A DNA stretch of 64,000 bases from NCBI GenBank assembly GCA_944387405.1, contig CALXET010000005.1, positions 36,499 to 100,498 of the forward strand, read 5' to 3'. The stretch comes from an uncultured Clostridia bacterium (lineage in GTDB: Bacteria; Bacillota; Clostridia; TANB77; CAG-508). How positions within the stretch are numbered: the first letter of the stretch is position 1; the number at the start of each line of letters is the position of its first letter. A model generated the notes under the pieces. It was not told the DNA's origin, made no database searches, and worked only from the letters and a program-made list of their open reading frames with translations. Of the stretch, positions 18,135 to 26,950 are shown piece by piece. Position numbers and translations under genes: made by a program.

Positions 18135-18770
18135 CTATAAATTGTCTTTTAAAAATCTAACAGCATCACATAAAGAATCTTCAATTGACTTTTTATTAAA
18201 AGTAGATTTTGAAAATAAATTAGCAATACTTGCAAACTTTTTATTAATTTCTATTTGAAAACAAGGAATATTACATGTTGTAGCTATGTAATTTGAAATA
18301 CAATTTGGATCAGTTGCTTTAAAAGGTTCATCAACAGTTACTGAAGAAATTCCATTAGTCACAAATGAGTTTACTATTCCTTGAAGTATATCATATTTGT
18401 TCATTATGTTTTTTCCACCATTAATTCCAATACAAACATTAGGTAATCTTTTATCAGACATTGTATGTAAGTCTATTAAATATTTAATATCATTAGTCTC
18501 AATAAATTCTTTTAAAGCATTTTTATAGTTAGAATCTTTATCTGCATTGACATCATCATTTAAAAATATTGTTTTATATATGCAACTTACGTTTTCTCTA
18601 TCAGAAATATTTGTTGCAAAGATATCAGTATAATTTTCTTTAGATTGAACTTTGCCATTTCTTAATTGTTTTGTGGAATGTGGTGCAGATATTATAATTG
18701 GAATATTTCTTTTCATAATTTCAAAATCTTTAATTTCTTCTTTTTTATTGTTTTCTGAATTATTTTCCAT
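18135..18770 (-). CDS. N-formylglutamate amidohydrolase-like protein
   Basis: This 211-residue soluble protein contains IIISAPHSTKQLRNG near residue 25, YLIDLHTMSDKR mid-protein and PCFQIEINKKF toward the end, spaced like the zinc-ligand blocks (His, Glu/Asp, His) of the N-formylglutamate amidohydrolase superfamily, which hydrolyses formylglutamate or related amides. It is somewhat shorter than classical HutG-type enzymes and no histidine-degradation gene is nearby, so the substrate is open. AAGGAG precedes the ATG. Confidence 0.6.
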   Translation of the reverse strand: MENNSENNKKEEIKDFEIMKRNIPIIISAPHSTKQLRNGKVQSKENYTDIFATNISDRENVSCIYKTIFLNDDVNADKDSNYKNALKEFIETNDIKYLIDLHTMSDKRLPNVCIGINGGKNIMNKYDILQGIVNSFVTNGISSVTVDEPFKATDPNCISNYIATTCNIPCFQIEINKKFASIANLFSKSTFNKKSIEDSLCDAVRFLKDNL

Positions 18771-18928
18771 ATAAGACTCCTTAATAATTTTTTTATTATT
18801 ATATTTTATTTTTTAAAAAACAACAATAGATATTGATAAAATTAAGTGAAAAGAAGTATATATTTTTTGTAAATTAATGCATGAGTGATAAAAAAGTAAA
18901 AAAAGATGCAAAAAAATTTAAAAAAGTA

Positions 18929-18957
18929 TTGAAATAACAAAAAAGGTGTGGTAATAT
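18929..18957 (+). promoter_or_regulatory. Promoter of tRNA-Pro
   Basis: TTGAAA and TAATAT with a 17-base spacer, 20 bases before the tRNA. Confidence 0.7.
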
Positions 18958-18977
18958 ATATAAGCAGTTTGAAATAA

Positions 18978-19053
18978 CGAGGTGTAGCGCAGTTGGTAGC
19001 GCGCGTGGTTTGGGACCATGAGGTCGCAGGTTCGATCCCTGTCACCTCGACCA
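18978..19053 (+). tRNA. tRNA-Pro (anticodon UGG)
   Basis: A 76-base cloverleaf including CCA: acceptor CGAGGTG/CACCTCG, anticodon loop TTTGGGA with TGG. Its last 12-13 bases (TCACCTCGACCAT, 19042-19054) recur in direct orientation at 21801 and 23672, which marks this gene as an integration hotspot. Confidence 0.95.
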
Positions 19054-19214
19054 TCAAAACGTTGGAAACAGTAGTTTTCAACGTTTTTTGTTTTTATTCA
19101 AGATTATTCATTGTTTAGTAAAATAACTAAACAAATAGCTATTTCCTATTTAAATTATTTTAAAAATATTTAGCATTATCGAGTGTTACTACGGTTAAAA
19201 AATGAATTTTAAAA

Positions 19215-19245
19215 AACCGGTATTCAAGAGATTACCGGTTTTTTT
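19215..19245. terminator. Bidirectional terminator
   Basis: AACCGGTA/TACCGGTT stem flanked by A-run and T-run, lying between tRNA-Pro and the convergent secreted-protein gene. Confidence 0.8.
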
Positions 19246-19305
19246 GAGGGCCGAGTTAAATATAACTATAGTTACAAAATATTATAAAAAATTGAATATA
19301 ATAGG

Positions 19306-19761
19306 TTATTTCGCAATGTAGACAGTATAATTAACATATGCTTTTCTATAAGGTCCTGGAGGATTATTAATACTGCTAGCATCAAAATATATCTGAACCT
19401 TTTGTCCTTTTTTTACATCTGCTTTTACAACAAAAAAGTTAGATATTGGATAGTCAATATTTTCTACAGTTGTTGTACCTAAGACCTTTCCACTAGGATA
19501 ATCCCGAATTTGAGCGGTAAGTTTGATATTGCTGTATGATGAGCTGTCAGCTTTATAGAAATATCCATACATTACTAATTCTCCAGAGTTTCCTATAGTT
19601 TTATAAGGTGTGAGATTATCATCGGTAAATGTAAAAGCATAGTCATAGTTTTTTGTGTTATACCATGTTTCATTCCCAGCAGCTAAAGCCGGTTGAACAG
19701 AAACAGCAAAGAGTGCTACAATAAGTAACAAAGTTGTAATGATTTTTTTTATTTTATTCAT
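19306..19761 (-). CDS. Secreted protein with signal peptide, unknown function
   Basis: The 151-residue product has a clear signal peptide (KIKKIITTLLLIVALFAVS, cleavage after ALAA near residue 25) and a mature domain of about 125 residues rich in Tyr, Asn and Thr with a beta-sandwich feel. I recognise no family. The start is the ATG at 19761 behind AAGGAG; the longer upstream frame has no binding site. Composition is a little G+C-richer than neighbours and it contains one in-frame CGG. It lies between tRNA-Pro and the first repeated tRNA end, so it may be cargo of an old insertion. Confidence 0.75.
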   Translation of the reverse strand: MNKIKKIITTLLLIVALFAVSVQPALAAGNETWYNTKNYDYAFTFTDDNLTPYKTIGNSGELVMYGYFYKADSSSYSNIKLTAQIRDYPSGKVLGTTTVENIDYPISNFFVVKADVKKGQKVQIYFDASSINNPPGPYRKAYVNYTVYIAK

Positions 19762-19929
19762 AACAAGACTCCTTAGATAATAGAAATCTCGACCCTCTAA
19801 GCCCAAAAGACTTATATGAATAATAACATAAATTGTAAAATAATGCAATCCATATAATTTTTGGAAATTTTATTGAAAATGAAACTTTTTTTAAACAATA
19901 AAGTATCTAATAGTAAAAAGGAGGAAAAA

Positions 19930-20499
19930 GTGAGAAGTTTGGAATCATATATATTGGAAAGTAAAAACGGAAATCAAGAATCCTTTGAATATTTAATTAA
20001 TTATTTGCAAAATGACTTATATAAAATTGCATATACTAGATTAACGTCGATAGATGATATTAATGAAGCTGTTCAAAATACAATTATTAGAATCTATTAT
20101 AATTTAAAAAAAGTTAAAAATTATAATTATTTTAAAACTTGGGCAATAAAAATTTTAATTAATGAAATAAATAAAATATATAAGACAAATAAGAAAAGAG
20201 ATTCATTAAAAGATATATCTTATTATGAAAACACATACTTTTATAATGATATATCTCAAATGCAAAAAATAGAAAATGACATAGATTTTGATAAGGTTAT
20301 GAATACCTTAAAATATGATGAAAAGATTATTGTTATATTAAAGTATACAGATCAATATACTTTCGAAGATATTTCTAAAATATTGAGATTAAATATAAAT
20401 ACAGTAAAAAGTAAATTCTTTAGATCTAGAGAAAAGTTAAAAAAATATTATGAAGAAAGGAATAAACAAAATGAGAATGAAAAAATCAAAAAAAAATAA
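19930..20499 (+). CDS. ECF-type RNA polymerase sigma factor
   Basis: The 189-residue protein has sigma region 2 (FEYLINYLQNDLYKIAYTRL through FKTWAIKILINEI) and region 4 helix-turn-helix (YTFEDISKILRLNINTVKSKFFRSREKLKKY). The GTG at 19930 is chosen because AAAGGAGG lies five bases before it. A possible own promoter, GAAAC (19881) with GTATCTA (19903), would give a very short leader. It overlaps its likely anti-sigma partner by 29 bases. Confidence 0.85.
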   Translation: MRSLESYILESKNGNQESFEYLINYLQNDLYKIAYTRLTSIDDINEAVQNTIIRIYYNLKKVKNYNYFKTWAIKILINEINKIYKTNKKRDSLKDISYYENTYFYNDISQMQKIENDIDFDKVMNTLKYDEKIIVILKYTDQYTFEDISKILRLNINTVKSKFFRSREKLKKYYEERNKQNENEKIKKK

Positions 20500-21691
20500 T
20501 GATATATATTTAAAAGAACCAATTGATAATTTAGTGAGAGAATATTTGAAGAAAAAAGAACTCCCCATAAGCACAAAAAATGTTATAAGTGATACATGTA
20601 AAAACTTAAAGAATAAAAATAACAAAATGCCGAAAGTAAAAAAAATATTAGCTATGTCTTGTTGTTTATCTGTACTAATATTTACAATAGTATTAGCACA
20701 TGATGGAAAAATAAAAATAAAAAATCCTTTTTTTAATGAAAGCCCGGGAATTAAAACAGCAATAAATAATGGATTTATATATAAAGAAAATTTAGAGTAT
20801 GTTTTTTCAAATAATGTTGGAATAAAAGTAAATAGCTTTTTTATGGATGATAATTATTTAGGAATAGAATTAAACTTGAACTTTGAAGATTTTTCATGTA
20901 ATTTAAGTGATGAAGAATTATCTAAAAATATAGAATTTGAAAAGGTACTTATTTACGATGAAAATAATAATATATTATATTATAAAAATAATGATTTTTT
21001 AAATGAATTTGTTAAGGAGAGAAACATAGAAGATGTTGAAAAGAATACTATAAATAGTGGTTCTAATATATTTTTTGAAAGTAACTTAAATAATAGAAAT
21101 CACATTATCAATGGGGTTTATAATTTATATAGCAATAAATTTCCAAAAAGTAAAAAAATTTTTATAGAAATTGAAAATATAAATATAGAAGAAGAAAAGA
21201 TAGTAAAAGGTAATTGGAATATAAGTATTGACGTACCTGAAAATATGTATGATAGAGAAATAATTACTAGTAATGTATTTAATAATGATAAAAATATAGA
21301 AATAACGAAAGTAGTTACGTCTGAAACTAATACTAGAGTAGACTTTTATATAAAAAATATTGAAAAATTACCAGAAAATAAAAACCAAGACATTGTAGAA
21401 GAAATGATAAATGAAGGTAAAACAACCGAAGAAATTAGAAAAAAATTAGAGGAGTATAATAAAGGAGATAATAAAGAATGGTTTGAAGATGTTTATATTG
21501 AAAATGAAACTGGAAAAAAGTTTTACCAAGATTTTAATTTAATAGAAGGGAATACTATCATAACAGATAAAGAGAAAAAAGAGATAAAAGGAACGTTTAC
21601 GTTATCATTAACTAAATATGACCTGAGTCGTGAATTAAAATTGCATTTTATATTTAATAATGTAAACTATACAATTAAACTAACTAATTAA
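20471..21691 (+). CDS. Anti-sigma factor-like membrane protein (DUF4179-like)
   Basis: The 406-residue protein has a short cytoplasmic Lys-rich segment (about 1-55), one membrane span (ILAMSCCLSVLIFTIVLA, about 59-77) and a long extracytoplasmic domain. This topology and its overlap with the sigma factor gene match the DUF4179 group encoded with ECF sigma factors in Bacillota. No zinc-binding HxxxCxxC motif is present. The start is the ATG at 20471, behind GAAAGG; it begins inside the sigma gene, implying translational coupling. Confidence 0.7.
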   Translation: MRMKKSKKNNDIYLKEPIDNLVREYLKKKELPISTKNVISDTCKNLKNKNNKMPKVKKILAMSCCLSVLIFTIVLAHDGKIKIKNPFFNESPGIKTAINNGFIYKENLEYVFSNNVGIKVNSFFMDDNYLGIELNLNFEDFSCNLSDEELSKNIEFEKVLIYDENNNILYYKNNDFLNEFVKERNIEDVEKNTINSGSNIFFESNLNNRNHIINGVYNLYSNKFPKSKKIFIEIENINIEEEKIVKGNWNISIDVPENMYDREIITSNVFNNDKNIEITKVVTSETNTRVDFYIKNIEKLPENKNQDIVEEMINEGKTTEEIRKKLEEYNKGDNKEWFEDVYIENETGKKFYQDFNLIEGNTIITDKEKKEIKGTFTLSLTKYDLSRELKLHFIFNNVNYTIKLTN

Positions 21692-21790
21692 TATTTTATA
21701 TAAATAAAATATTGTAAGGTTATAGTTAAACTAGACTTTTTGCTAGACAATAATTATTGAGAATTAGTAATTACAAGCATTATAAAAAAA

Positions 21791-21813
21791 TGGTCGAGGT
21801 TCACCTCGACCAT
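21791..21813 (+). repeat. Second copy of tRNA-Pro 3' end, inside a perfect hairpin
   Basis: TCACCTCGACCAT (21801-21813) equals the end of tRNA-Pro at 19042-19054. Here it is preceded by its own inverted copy TGGTCGAGGT, giving a ten-base-pair stem. It may act both as an att remnant and as terminator of the sigma/anti-sigma operon. Confidence 0.7.
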
Positions 21814-21933
21814 AGTAAAAATTCTATCTCACAGTATTTGTAGGTATTTCACAATATCCGAAAATATTTGAGGTAGTATTTTTTTGTCCTATTTTAATTG
21901 TGTATAGCTGACAATATTTTATGGTTGCATTAA

Positions 21934-21950
21934 AATTGCATTATAATTTT
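21934..21950 (+). repeat. 17-bp direct repeat, left copy
   Basis: AATTGCATTATAATTTT; partial copies (GCATTAAAATTGCATTA, GCATTATAATTGCATTA) surround it at 21926-21988. The other exact copy is at 23600, so the repeats flank the HEPN-motif gene and may be recombinase arm sites. Confidence 0.6.
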
Positions 21951-22013
21951 TACAATTTTCTTTTTATACGCATTATAATTGCATTACAATAAATATTTTC
22001 TAGAACTAAAATA

Positions 22014-22022
22014 TGATATAAT
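22014..22022 (+). promoter_or_regulatory. Extended -10 promoter of the HEPN-motif gene
   Basis: TGATATAAT (TGN plus TATAAT) sits 29 bases before the ATG at 22051. It falls inside the longest possible frame and so argues against the upstream start at 21979. Confidence 0.5.
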
Positions 22023-22050
22023 ACGTTTGTTAGTAGAAGAAAGGGAAAAA

Positions 22051-23535
22051 ATGGAAGATATAACAGAAACTAAAAGAGAATTTATAGAAATAGTTAAATT
22101 TATTGAAAATAAAAAAAATGACTATAATGAAAGGTTAAGAGTTTCTCTTGAAGCATTAAAAAAATACAATTCATTACCCAAGACAAAAAAAGATTATTGC
22201 AAATTTGAGTATTATAGAATAAATAGACAGATAGGAGCATTATACTTTGAAACAAACAATCAATATGAAGATTCTGAGAAATACTTTGAATATTCTCTAA
22301 AAATGTTTACACTTGATAATAAATTAGATTCAGAAACGAATATATGTATAACAAAACAAATGTTGGCTAAAGTGAAATTACTATTGTATTTATCATCTAA
22401 TAATACTAGTAAACTAATAGAAGCTACTAATCTATTAAATGATATTAACAATAGCATTAAAGAAAATAATATTATTAATTCTAATTTAAACCAAGGTATA
22501 ACTGAAGTACAACAAATTCTTACCAATATTGATAATATAACAACAAAAGTCACTTTTGAAATACCATATCATTTACCATTAAGAGAAGATTATAATCTTA
22601 AATTTACTTTTGAAGAAAATTACTATAGTATAAACATTAAAAGCAAAAAATCAAAATATGGGGATTTTATTATTGCTCCTAATGCAAATATTTATATGGA
22701 AAAGGATAAATATGGTTTAATTAATAATTCTATAGTTTCCATAAATATTCCTAGTTATATTAATCCAAATGTTCAGATTAACGTGAATAAAGAAGTTGGA
22801 AATATATTTTTACCAATAGTAAAAGCTATTGAAATATATAATTACTTTCTAAAAAATTATATAATATCTACAGGCAAATATTGGTTATCCGAGTTAAATG
22901 AATTGATGATATTTAACTTCGAAACAACAATAACTGCTGGGAATATTATTATAAAAAATATACCTTTGAGTATCGCTAATGGTATTAAAATATCTACTTC
23001 AAAGGAAGAATTAAATGATTCTGATTTAAAAAGATTACAAGAACAATTTCGAAAATCATATATAAATATGTGGGAAATAGCCTATAATAATTCAAAATCT
23101 GAACTTTTAATAAAAAATTATAAAGAATCTATTATTTGGATAAATATAGCTTTAGAAAATTATACTTATTTTTTTGTAAATAAAGTATTATCTAAATATA
23201 TTAGTGCAGAGGAAATAGAGAATTTTATTATCGGAAAACAGGATTATGATAATTTTTATCTTAAAGATTTTATTTCTTTAAAAAATTATCAAGATGCTAT
23301 ACAAAAAGGTATCATACAACCAATTCCACCATCGACATATGTAATGTTCAAAAAATGTTTCAATTATCAAACTTTTAAGATATCTTATACGCAATTACGT
23401 AAATTAATATCTACGATAAAAGATTGCAGGAATGATATTGTTCACGGCAAAGACATTAGAAAAGATTTGAGAACTGTGGCTGAGAAGTCATTAGAAAGTT
23501 TTGAGAAGTTATTAGATGTATTTAAAGACATATGA
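22051..23535 (+). CDS. HEPN-motif protein, candidate defence or stress gene
   Basis: This 494-residue soluble protein has an N-terminal TPR-like helical region (about 1-170), a middle beta-rich region (about 175-260) and a C-terminal helical domain with CRNDIVHGKDI. The Arg460-N-D-I-V-His465 pattern matches the Rx4H catalytic motif of HEPN ribonucleases. HEPN domains are common in toxin-antitoxin, abortive infection and CRISPR proteins, where they cleave RNA. The start is the ATG at 22051 after GAAAGGG. It is a lone gene bracketed by tRNA-Pro-end repeats and by a 17-bp direct repeat, the setting of a small mobile cargo; no integrase is in view. A defence role is inferred. Confidence 0.65.
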   Translation: MEDITETKREFIEIVKFIENKKNDYNERLRVSLEALKKYNSLPKTKKDYCKFEYYRINRQIGALYFETNNQYEDSEKYFEYSLKMFTLDNKLDSETNICITKQMLAKVKLLLYLSSNNTSKLIEATNLLNDINNSIKENNIINSNLNQGITEVQQILTNIDNITTKVTFEIPYHLPLREDYNLKFTFEENYYSINIKSKKSKYGDFIIAPNANIYMEKDKYGLINNSIVSINIPSYINPNVQINVNKEVGNIFLPIVKAIEIYNYFLKNYIISTGKYWLSELNELMIFNFETTITAGNIIIKNIPLSIANGIKISTSKEELNDSDLKRLQEQFRKSYINMWEIAYNNSKSELLIKNYKESIIWINIALENYTYFFVNKVLSKYISAEEIENFIIGKQDYDNFYLKDFISLKNYQDAIQKGIIQPIPPSTYVMFKKCFNYQTFKISYTQLRKLISTIKDCRNDIVHGKDIRKDLRTVAEKSLESFEKLLDVFKDI

Positions 23536-23599
23536 AATTATCTAATTTAATATTTGTTATACTTTTTATTTTATCTAATAATATCTATAAATACTTCCT

Positions 23600-23616
23600 A
23601 ATTGCATTATAATTTT
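23600..23616 (+). repeat. 17-bp direct repeat, right copy
   Basis: Exact copy of 21934-21950 in the same orientation, 65 bases after the HEPN-motif gene. Confidence 0.6.
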
Positions 23617-23671
23617 TTGTCACCTCTTGAAGATGTAGATAAATCAATACTTTCAAGAGTAGCGACTCATT

Positions 23672-23683
23672 TCACCTCGACCA
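23672..23683 (+). repeat. Third copy of tRNA-Pro 3' end
   Basis: TCACCTCGACCA, direct orientation, identical to the tRNA-Pro end. The rest of 23536-23926 holds the 17-bp repeat and AT-rich sequence; I see no further gene there. Confidence 0.7.
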
Positions 23684-23926
23684 CTTTTTATAAGATTTAT
23701 GGTAATTTTAAATAATTTAAAAGCTTTAAAACATTGGAAAATCAATGTTTTATTTTTTTGCTTATTTTTAAATATTTTACAAAAGTGTGACTTATGTGTG
23801 AGTTTTTTTGACGTTTATTAAATTTTTAATAAATAAGTAATAATTTATTCATTTTTTTTCAGAAATTTGATATTATATCATTAGATAAAATAAGTTGATT
23901 ATAAATGAAAAAGAAAGGTGATACAA

Positions 23927-24823
23927 ATGAAAAATTATTTTAATTACGAAGGAAAAAACTGTGTAGTAACAGGAGCGTCAAGTGGAATGGGAAAAGCAAC
24001 TGTAGAAATGTTAGTAGATTTAGGCGCTAGTGTATATGCATTAGATTTAAATGAATGCACAGTTCCTGGAATCAAAGAATTCTATAAGTGCAATTTAGCA
24101 AATAAAAATGAGATAGATGAAGTATTTGCTAAATTGCCAGAGAAAATTGATTCTTTTTTTGGCGTAGCGGGTTTATCTGGGTCAAAAACAGATTATATGA
24201 CAACTTTTAATTGCAATTATACAGCAAATATGTATATAACATTAAATTATTTAAAGACAAGAATGACAAAAGGTGATGCTATTGTATTTGTTTCTTCAAC
24301 TGCAGGATTAAATTGGAAACAATTCAAAAAAGAACAAGATAAAGTTGTACATGCAAATACTTGGGAAGAAGTTGAAAAAATAGTAGAGCCTTTAGCAAAA
24401 ATAGCAATGCCAACATTTGCATATATGTATTCAAAAAGATGCTTATCACAATTTGCTTGTGAACAAGCAATAGAACTTGGTAAATTAGGAATTAGAGTAA
24501 ATAATGTTATGCCGGGTTCAACAGATACAGGAATGAAAGACGAGTTTGAAAAAATGGCAGGAGGAGAAGAAGCATTACTTGCAGAAACTGGTACTGCACA
24601 TAGATTAGCCTCACCTGAAGAAATGGCGTATCCAATTGTATTTTTAAATTCAGATATGGCATCATTTATTTCAGGTATAGATTTATGTGTAGATTCAGCA
24701 GATGCGTGTTTGAAAACATTGAAAATGAAAAAAGATAGAGAAGCTGTTCCTGCAACAAATAAATTTATACTAAAATTAGCAAGTAAAATGATGAAAAAAC
24801 AATCATATTTAGAAGGAAAATAA
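23927..24823 (+). CDS. Short-chain dehydrogenase/reductase
   Basis: The 298-residue protein has the SDR cofactor motif VVTGASSGMGKAT (TGxxxGxG, about residue 15), the acidic ALDLNE after beta-2 that favours NAD(H), FVSSTAG with the catalytic Ser, and YMYSKRCLS giving the Tyr-x-x-x-Lys pair (about 170). The C-terminal region has PGSTDTGM. Layout resembles hydroxysteroid dehydrogenase-like SDRs, but the substrate cannot be read from sequence. The start is the ATG at 23927, eight bases after AAAGG. It is monocistronic just past the tRNA-Pro insertion zone. Confidence 0.88.
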   Translation: MKNYFNYEGKNCVVTGASSGMGKATVEMLVDLGASVYALDLNECTVPGIKEFYKCNLANKNEIDEVFAKLPEKIDSFFGVAGLSGSKTDYMTTFNCNYTANMYITLNYLKTRMTKGDAIVFVSSTAGLNWKQFKKEQDKVVHANTWEEVEKIVEPLAKIAMPTFAYMYSKRCLSQFACEQAIELGKLGIRVNNVMPGSTDTGMKDEFEKMAGGEEALLAETGTAHRLASPEEMAYPIVFLNSDMASFISGIDLCVDSADACLKTLKMKKDREAVPATNKFILKLASKMMKKQSYLEGK

Positions 24824-24943
24824 AAAGATTTAAATCATTTAAACAATATTTTATATATTTAGATTTTAAAAATTTTTTTTATTACTTTAATTTCTTATAA
24901 ATTTCATTAGAAATAAAAGCTTAGAATTATTTACAAAAAATAG

Positions 24944-24976
24944 AGTGGCTGAAAAGATTGCATCAATTCAGCCACT
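24944..24976 (-). terminator. Terminator of the 24984 gene
   Basis: AGTGGCTGAA/TTCAGCCACT stem. On the minus strand it is followed by CTATTTTTTG, directly after the stop codon of the 119-residue ORF. Confidence 0.8.
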
Positions 24977-24983
24977 TTTGACG

Positions 24984-25343
24984 TTAGCACGTCTTAAAGA
25001 AATTTTCGACAAGCCTATAAAGCCCGTCTATCTCACCGTGATTTATAGTATAGTTTTGAGTTTTCAAATACTTTTCCATTTCTTCCCGGAATTTTTTTGT
25101 TATCCGAATAGATTGGTTATAGTACTTGATAATACCATACAGATCTTCACGGTACATTTTTCCATCCTCACCTTTTACAGAAAGGATGTATTTGCTTTTT
25201 TGCGGGACAAGATAGACTTGTGTGCCATCATAGTTTGTGCCAACTTTCTTGATAGCCCCTATAGGCTTTCTTTCATTTGGCTTCCGCTCGATAAGCACAG
25301 TGCTGCTCTTTTCCCACTCAAGAGAATGAAAAATTGCTTGCAT
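24984..25343 (-). CDS. Hypothetical protein, G+C-richer imported ORF
   Basis: The 119-residue soluble protein (MQAIFHSLEWEKSSTVLIER...) is unknown to me. It has a basic, beta-rich first half and a helical C-terminus (ITKKFREEMEKYLK). AAGGAGG lies eight bases before its ATG and a good terminator follows, so it is a real single-gene cassette. It uses CGG and other G+C-rich codons that I did not find in native-looking genes of this window, which points to recent transfer. Confidence 0.7.
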   Translation of the reverse strand: MQAIFHSLEWEKSSTVLIERKPNERKPIGAIKKVGTNYDGTQVYLVPQKSKYILSVKGEDGKMYREDLYGIIKYYNQSIRITKKFREEMEKYLKTQNYTINHGEIDGLYRLVENFFKTC

Positions 25344-25428
25344 TCTACAAACCTCCTTATAAATATTATTATATCACTTATTATAAAGAATTAAAATGAA
25401 TTTATCGGTATAGAAAAAATATATATTA

Positions 25429-25457
25429 TGTAACAAAAACTAAAACTAATTGTCTAA
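25429..25457 (+). promoter_or_regulatory. ECF-type promoter of the 25476 sigma operon
   Basis: TGTAAC (25429-25434), 17 bases, GTCTAA (25452-25457). The paralogous operon on the other strand has TGTAAC, 18 bases, GTCTAT, so both are probably autoregulated by their own sigma factors. Confidence 0.6.
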
Positions 25458-25475
25458 TATTAAAGGAGTAGTTAA

Positions 25476-25961
25476 ATGAAAGATTTTAGTAGCATATATG
25501 AAGAATATTTTATGTTTATTTATAAATATTTATATAGCCTATGTTTAAATGCAGATTTAGCTGAAGAACTCGCGCAAGAGACTTTTTTTAAAGCAGTACT
25601 TAAAATTAATACTTTTAAAGAAGATTCAAAGATAACAACTTGGTTATGTTCTATTGCTAGAAATTTATATTTAAATTATAGAAAAAAGCAGACAAAAATT
25701 ATCTCTGACGATTATATTTTAAACAACTTAACATCGGTAGATAACATAGAATATAATTATATTACTAAAGAAGAACATAAAATAATAAAACAAAAAATAA
25801 AGTTATTAGACAATATTTCACAAAAAGTAATATATTTTAGAATATATGGAAATATGAACTTTAAAGAGATAGGTAATATATTCCATAAAAGCGATAACTG
25901 GGCGAGAGTCACTTTTTATCGTGCAAAAAATAAATTAAAAGAAGGTGAGATAGATGAATAA
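25476..25961 (+). CDS. ECF-type RNA polymerase sigma factor
   Basis: The 161-residue sigma factor has region 2 (YEEYFMFIYKYLYSLCLNADLAEELAQETFFKAV, then TWLCSIARNLYLNYRKK) and region 4 (MNFKEIGNIFHKSDNWARVTFYRAKNKLKE). It overlaps the downstream anti-sigma gene by eight bases. It is paralogous to the convergent sigma factor at 28106-28594 (shared QETF, TWLC, NFKEIG and WARxTFYRAK). Confidence 0.92.
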   Translation: MKDFSSIYEEYFMFIYKYLYSLCLNADLAEELAQETFFKAVLKINTFKEDSKITTWLCSIARNLYLNYRKKQTKIISDDYILNNLTSVDNIEYNYITKEEHKIIKQKIKLLDNISQKVIYFRIYGNMNFKEIGNIFHKSDNWARVTFYRAKNKLKEGEIDE

Positions 25962-26847
25962 TAAAACATGCAATATAATAAAAGATTTATTACCAAGTTA
26001 TACAGATGGGTTAGTTACAAAAGAAACAGAAGAATTTGTAAAAAAACATCTTGAAGAGTGTGACAGTTGTAAAAAGATTTATAATAATATGAAAAATTTG
26101 AATCTAAAAGAAGAAACAAAAAGCAATAAAAAAATTATTGATTTTACTAAAAAGTTTAGAAGAAAGTATAATTTTTTAAAAATTATAGTTATATTAATCT
26201 TATTTTTTTTCATAATATCTTTTATAAAAAACGCAATTATTATAACTAGCCTTGTGAAAAAAGCTGATAATACATTAAATGCTAATAATTATCATTTAAC
26301 ATATTATGTATATGACATAGATACGATTCAAAAGATTGATTATTATGTTATAAATAATAGATATTTATCAAAGCAAATGACGATGGATAAAGAAAATGGT
26401 AAGACTTTAGGAATTATGACTGAGGTTTATGATGGAGAAACTTGTGATATTTATTATGAAAATTTTGCTGAATTAGAAAATCCAGAAGATAAAAAAATAG
26501 TATTAAAAAATGTTGAATCGTTTATACCTAAATATGGATACCAGAGTGATATAAGAAATGAAGGAATAATTGATTTTGTTATAAATTGTGCTTTTTCAAA
26601 TATAGATACAGTTAAATGTAATGGTAGAGAAACATATAGATTTAAAAACTTATTCAGACATTCTTCAAATATAATGGAAACATTTATTGATAAAGATACT
26701 GGACTTACTGTAAGGAATATAGGAGATTGGATAATGGTAGGAGATAAGGAATACAATAAAATGATGGAAGGTTATATAGAGTTTAATACTGTAACAGAAA
26801 ATGATCTAAGTGTACAAGACTCAGATGAGTATACTGTTCAAAATTGA
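25954..26847 (+). CDS. Zinc-finger anti-sigma factor, membrane-bound
   Basis: The 297-residue protein starts with a zf-HC2 anti-sigma motif (CNIIKDLLPSYTDGLV, then HLEECDSCKKI: HxxxCxxC about residues 32-39), followed by one membrane span (about 73-92) and an extracytoplasmic domain resembling a lipoprotein-like sensor. It should hold the sigma factor encoded upstream at the membrane until a signal arrives. The gene overlaps the sigma gene by eight bases behind AAGGTGAG. Confidence 0.88.
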   Translation: MNNKTCNIIKDLLPSYTDGLVTKETEEFVKKHLEECDSCKKIYNNMKNLNLKEETKSNKKIIDFTKKFRRKYNFLKIIVILILFFFIISFIKNAIIITSLVKKADNTLNANNYHLTYYVYDIDTIQKIDYYVINNRYLSKQMTMDKENGKTLGIMTEVYDGETCDIYYENFAELENPEDKKIVLKNVESFIPKYGYQSDIRNEGIIDFVINCAFSNIDTVKCNGRETYRFKNLFRHSSNIMETFIDKDTGLTVRNIGDWIMVGDKEYNKMMEGYIEFNTVTENDLSVQDSDEYTVQN

Positions 26848-26950
26848 AAAAAATAGGAAAATATGTTATAATAATTAATAGATATTTACGACTTGTAATA
26901 TCTATGCAAACATACTTGTTTGCATCGGCTACAAAAAAAAGGAGGCAGAA

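Noticed and set aside
18842..19081. Minus-strand reading frame across tRNA-Pro
   Set aside because: It is the complement of a tRNA gene and has no start signal.
21926..21988. A CRISPR array suggested by repeated GCATTA units upstream of the HEPN-motif gene
   Set aside because: The units are short, degenerate and irregularly spaced with no spacers of constant length, and there are no cas genes nearby.
24945..25394. Long plus-strand reading frame opposite the 119-residue gene
   Set aside because: The minus-strand frame has AAGGAGG before its ATG and a terminator after its stop; the plus-strand frame has neither.
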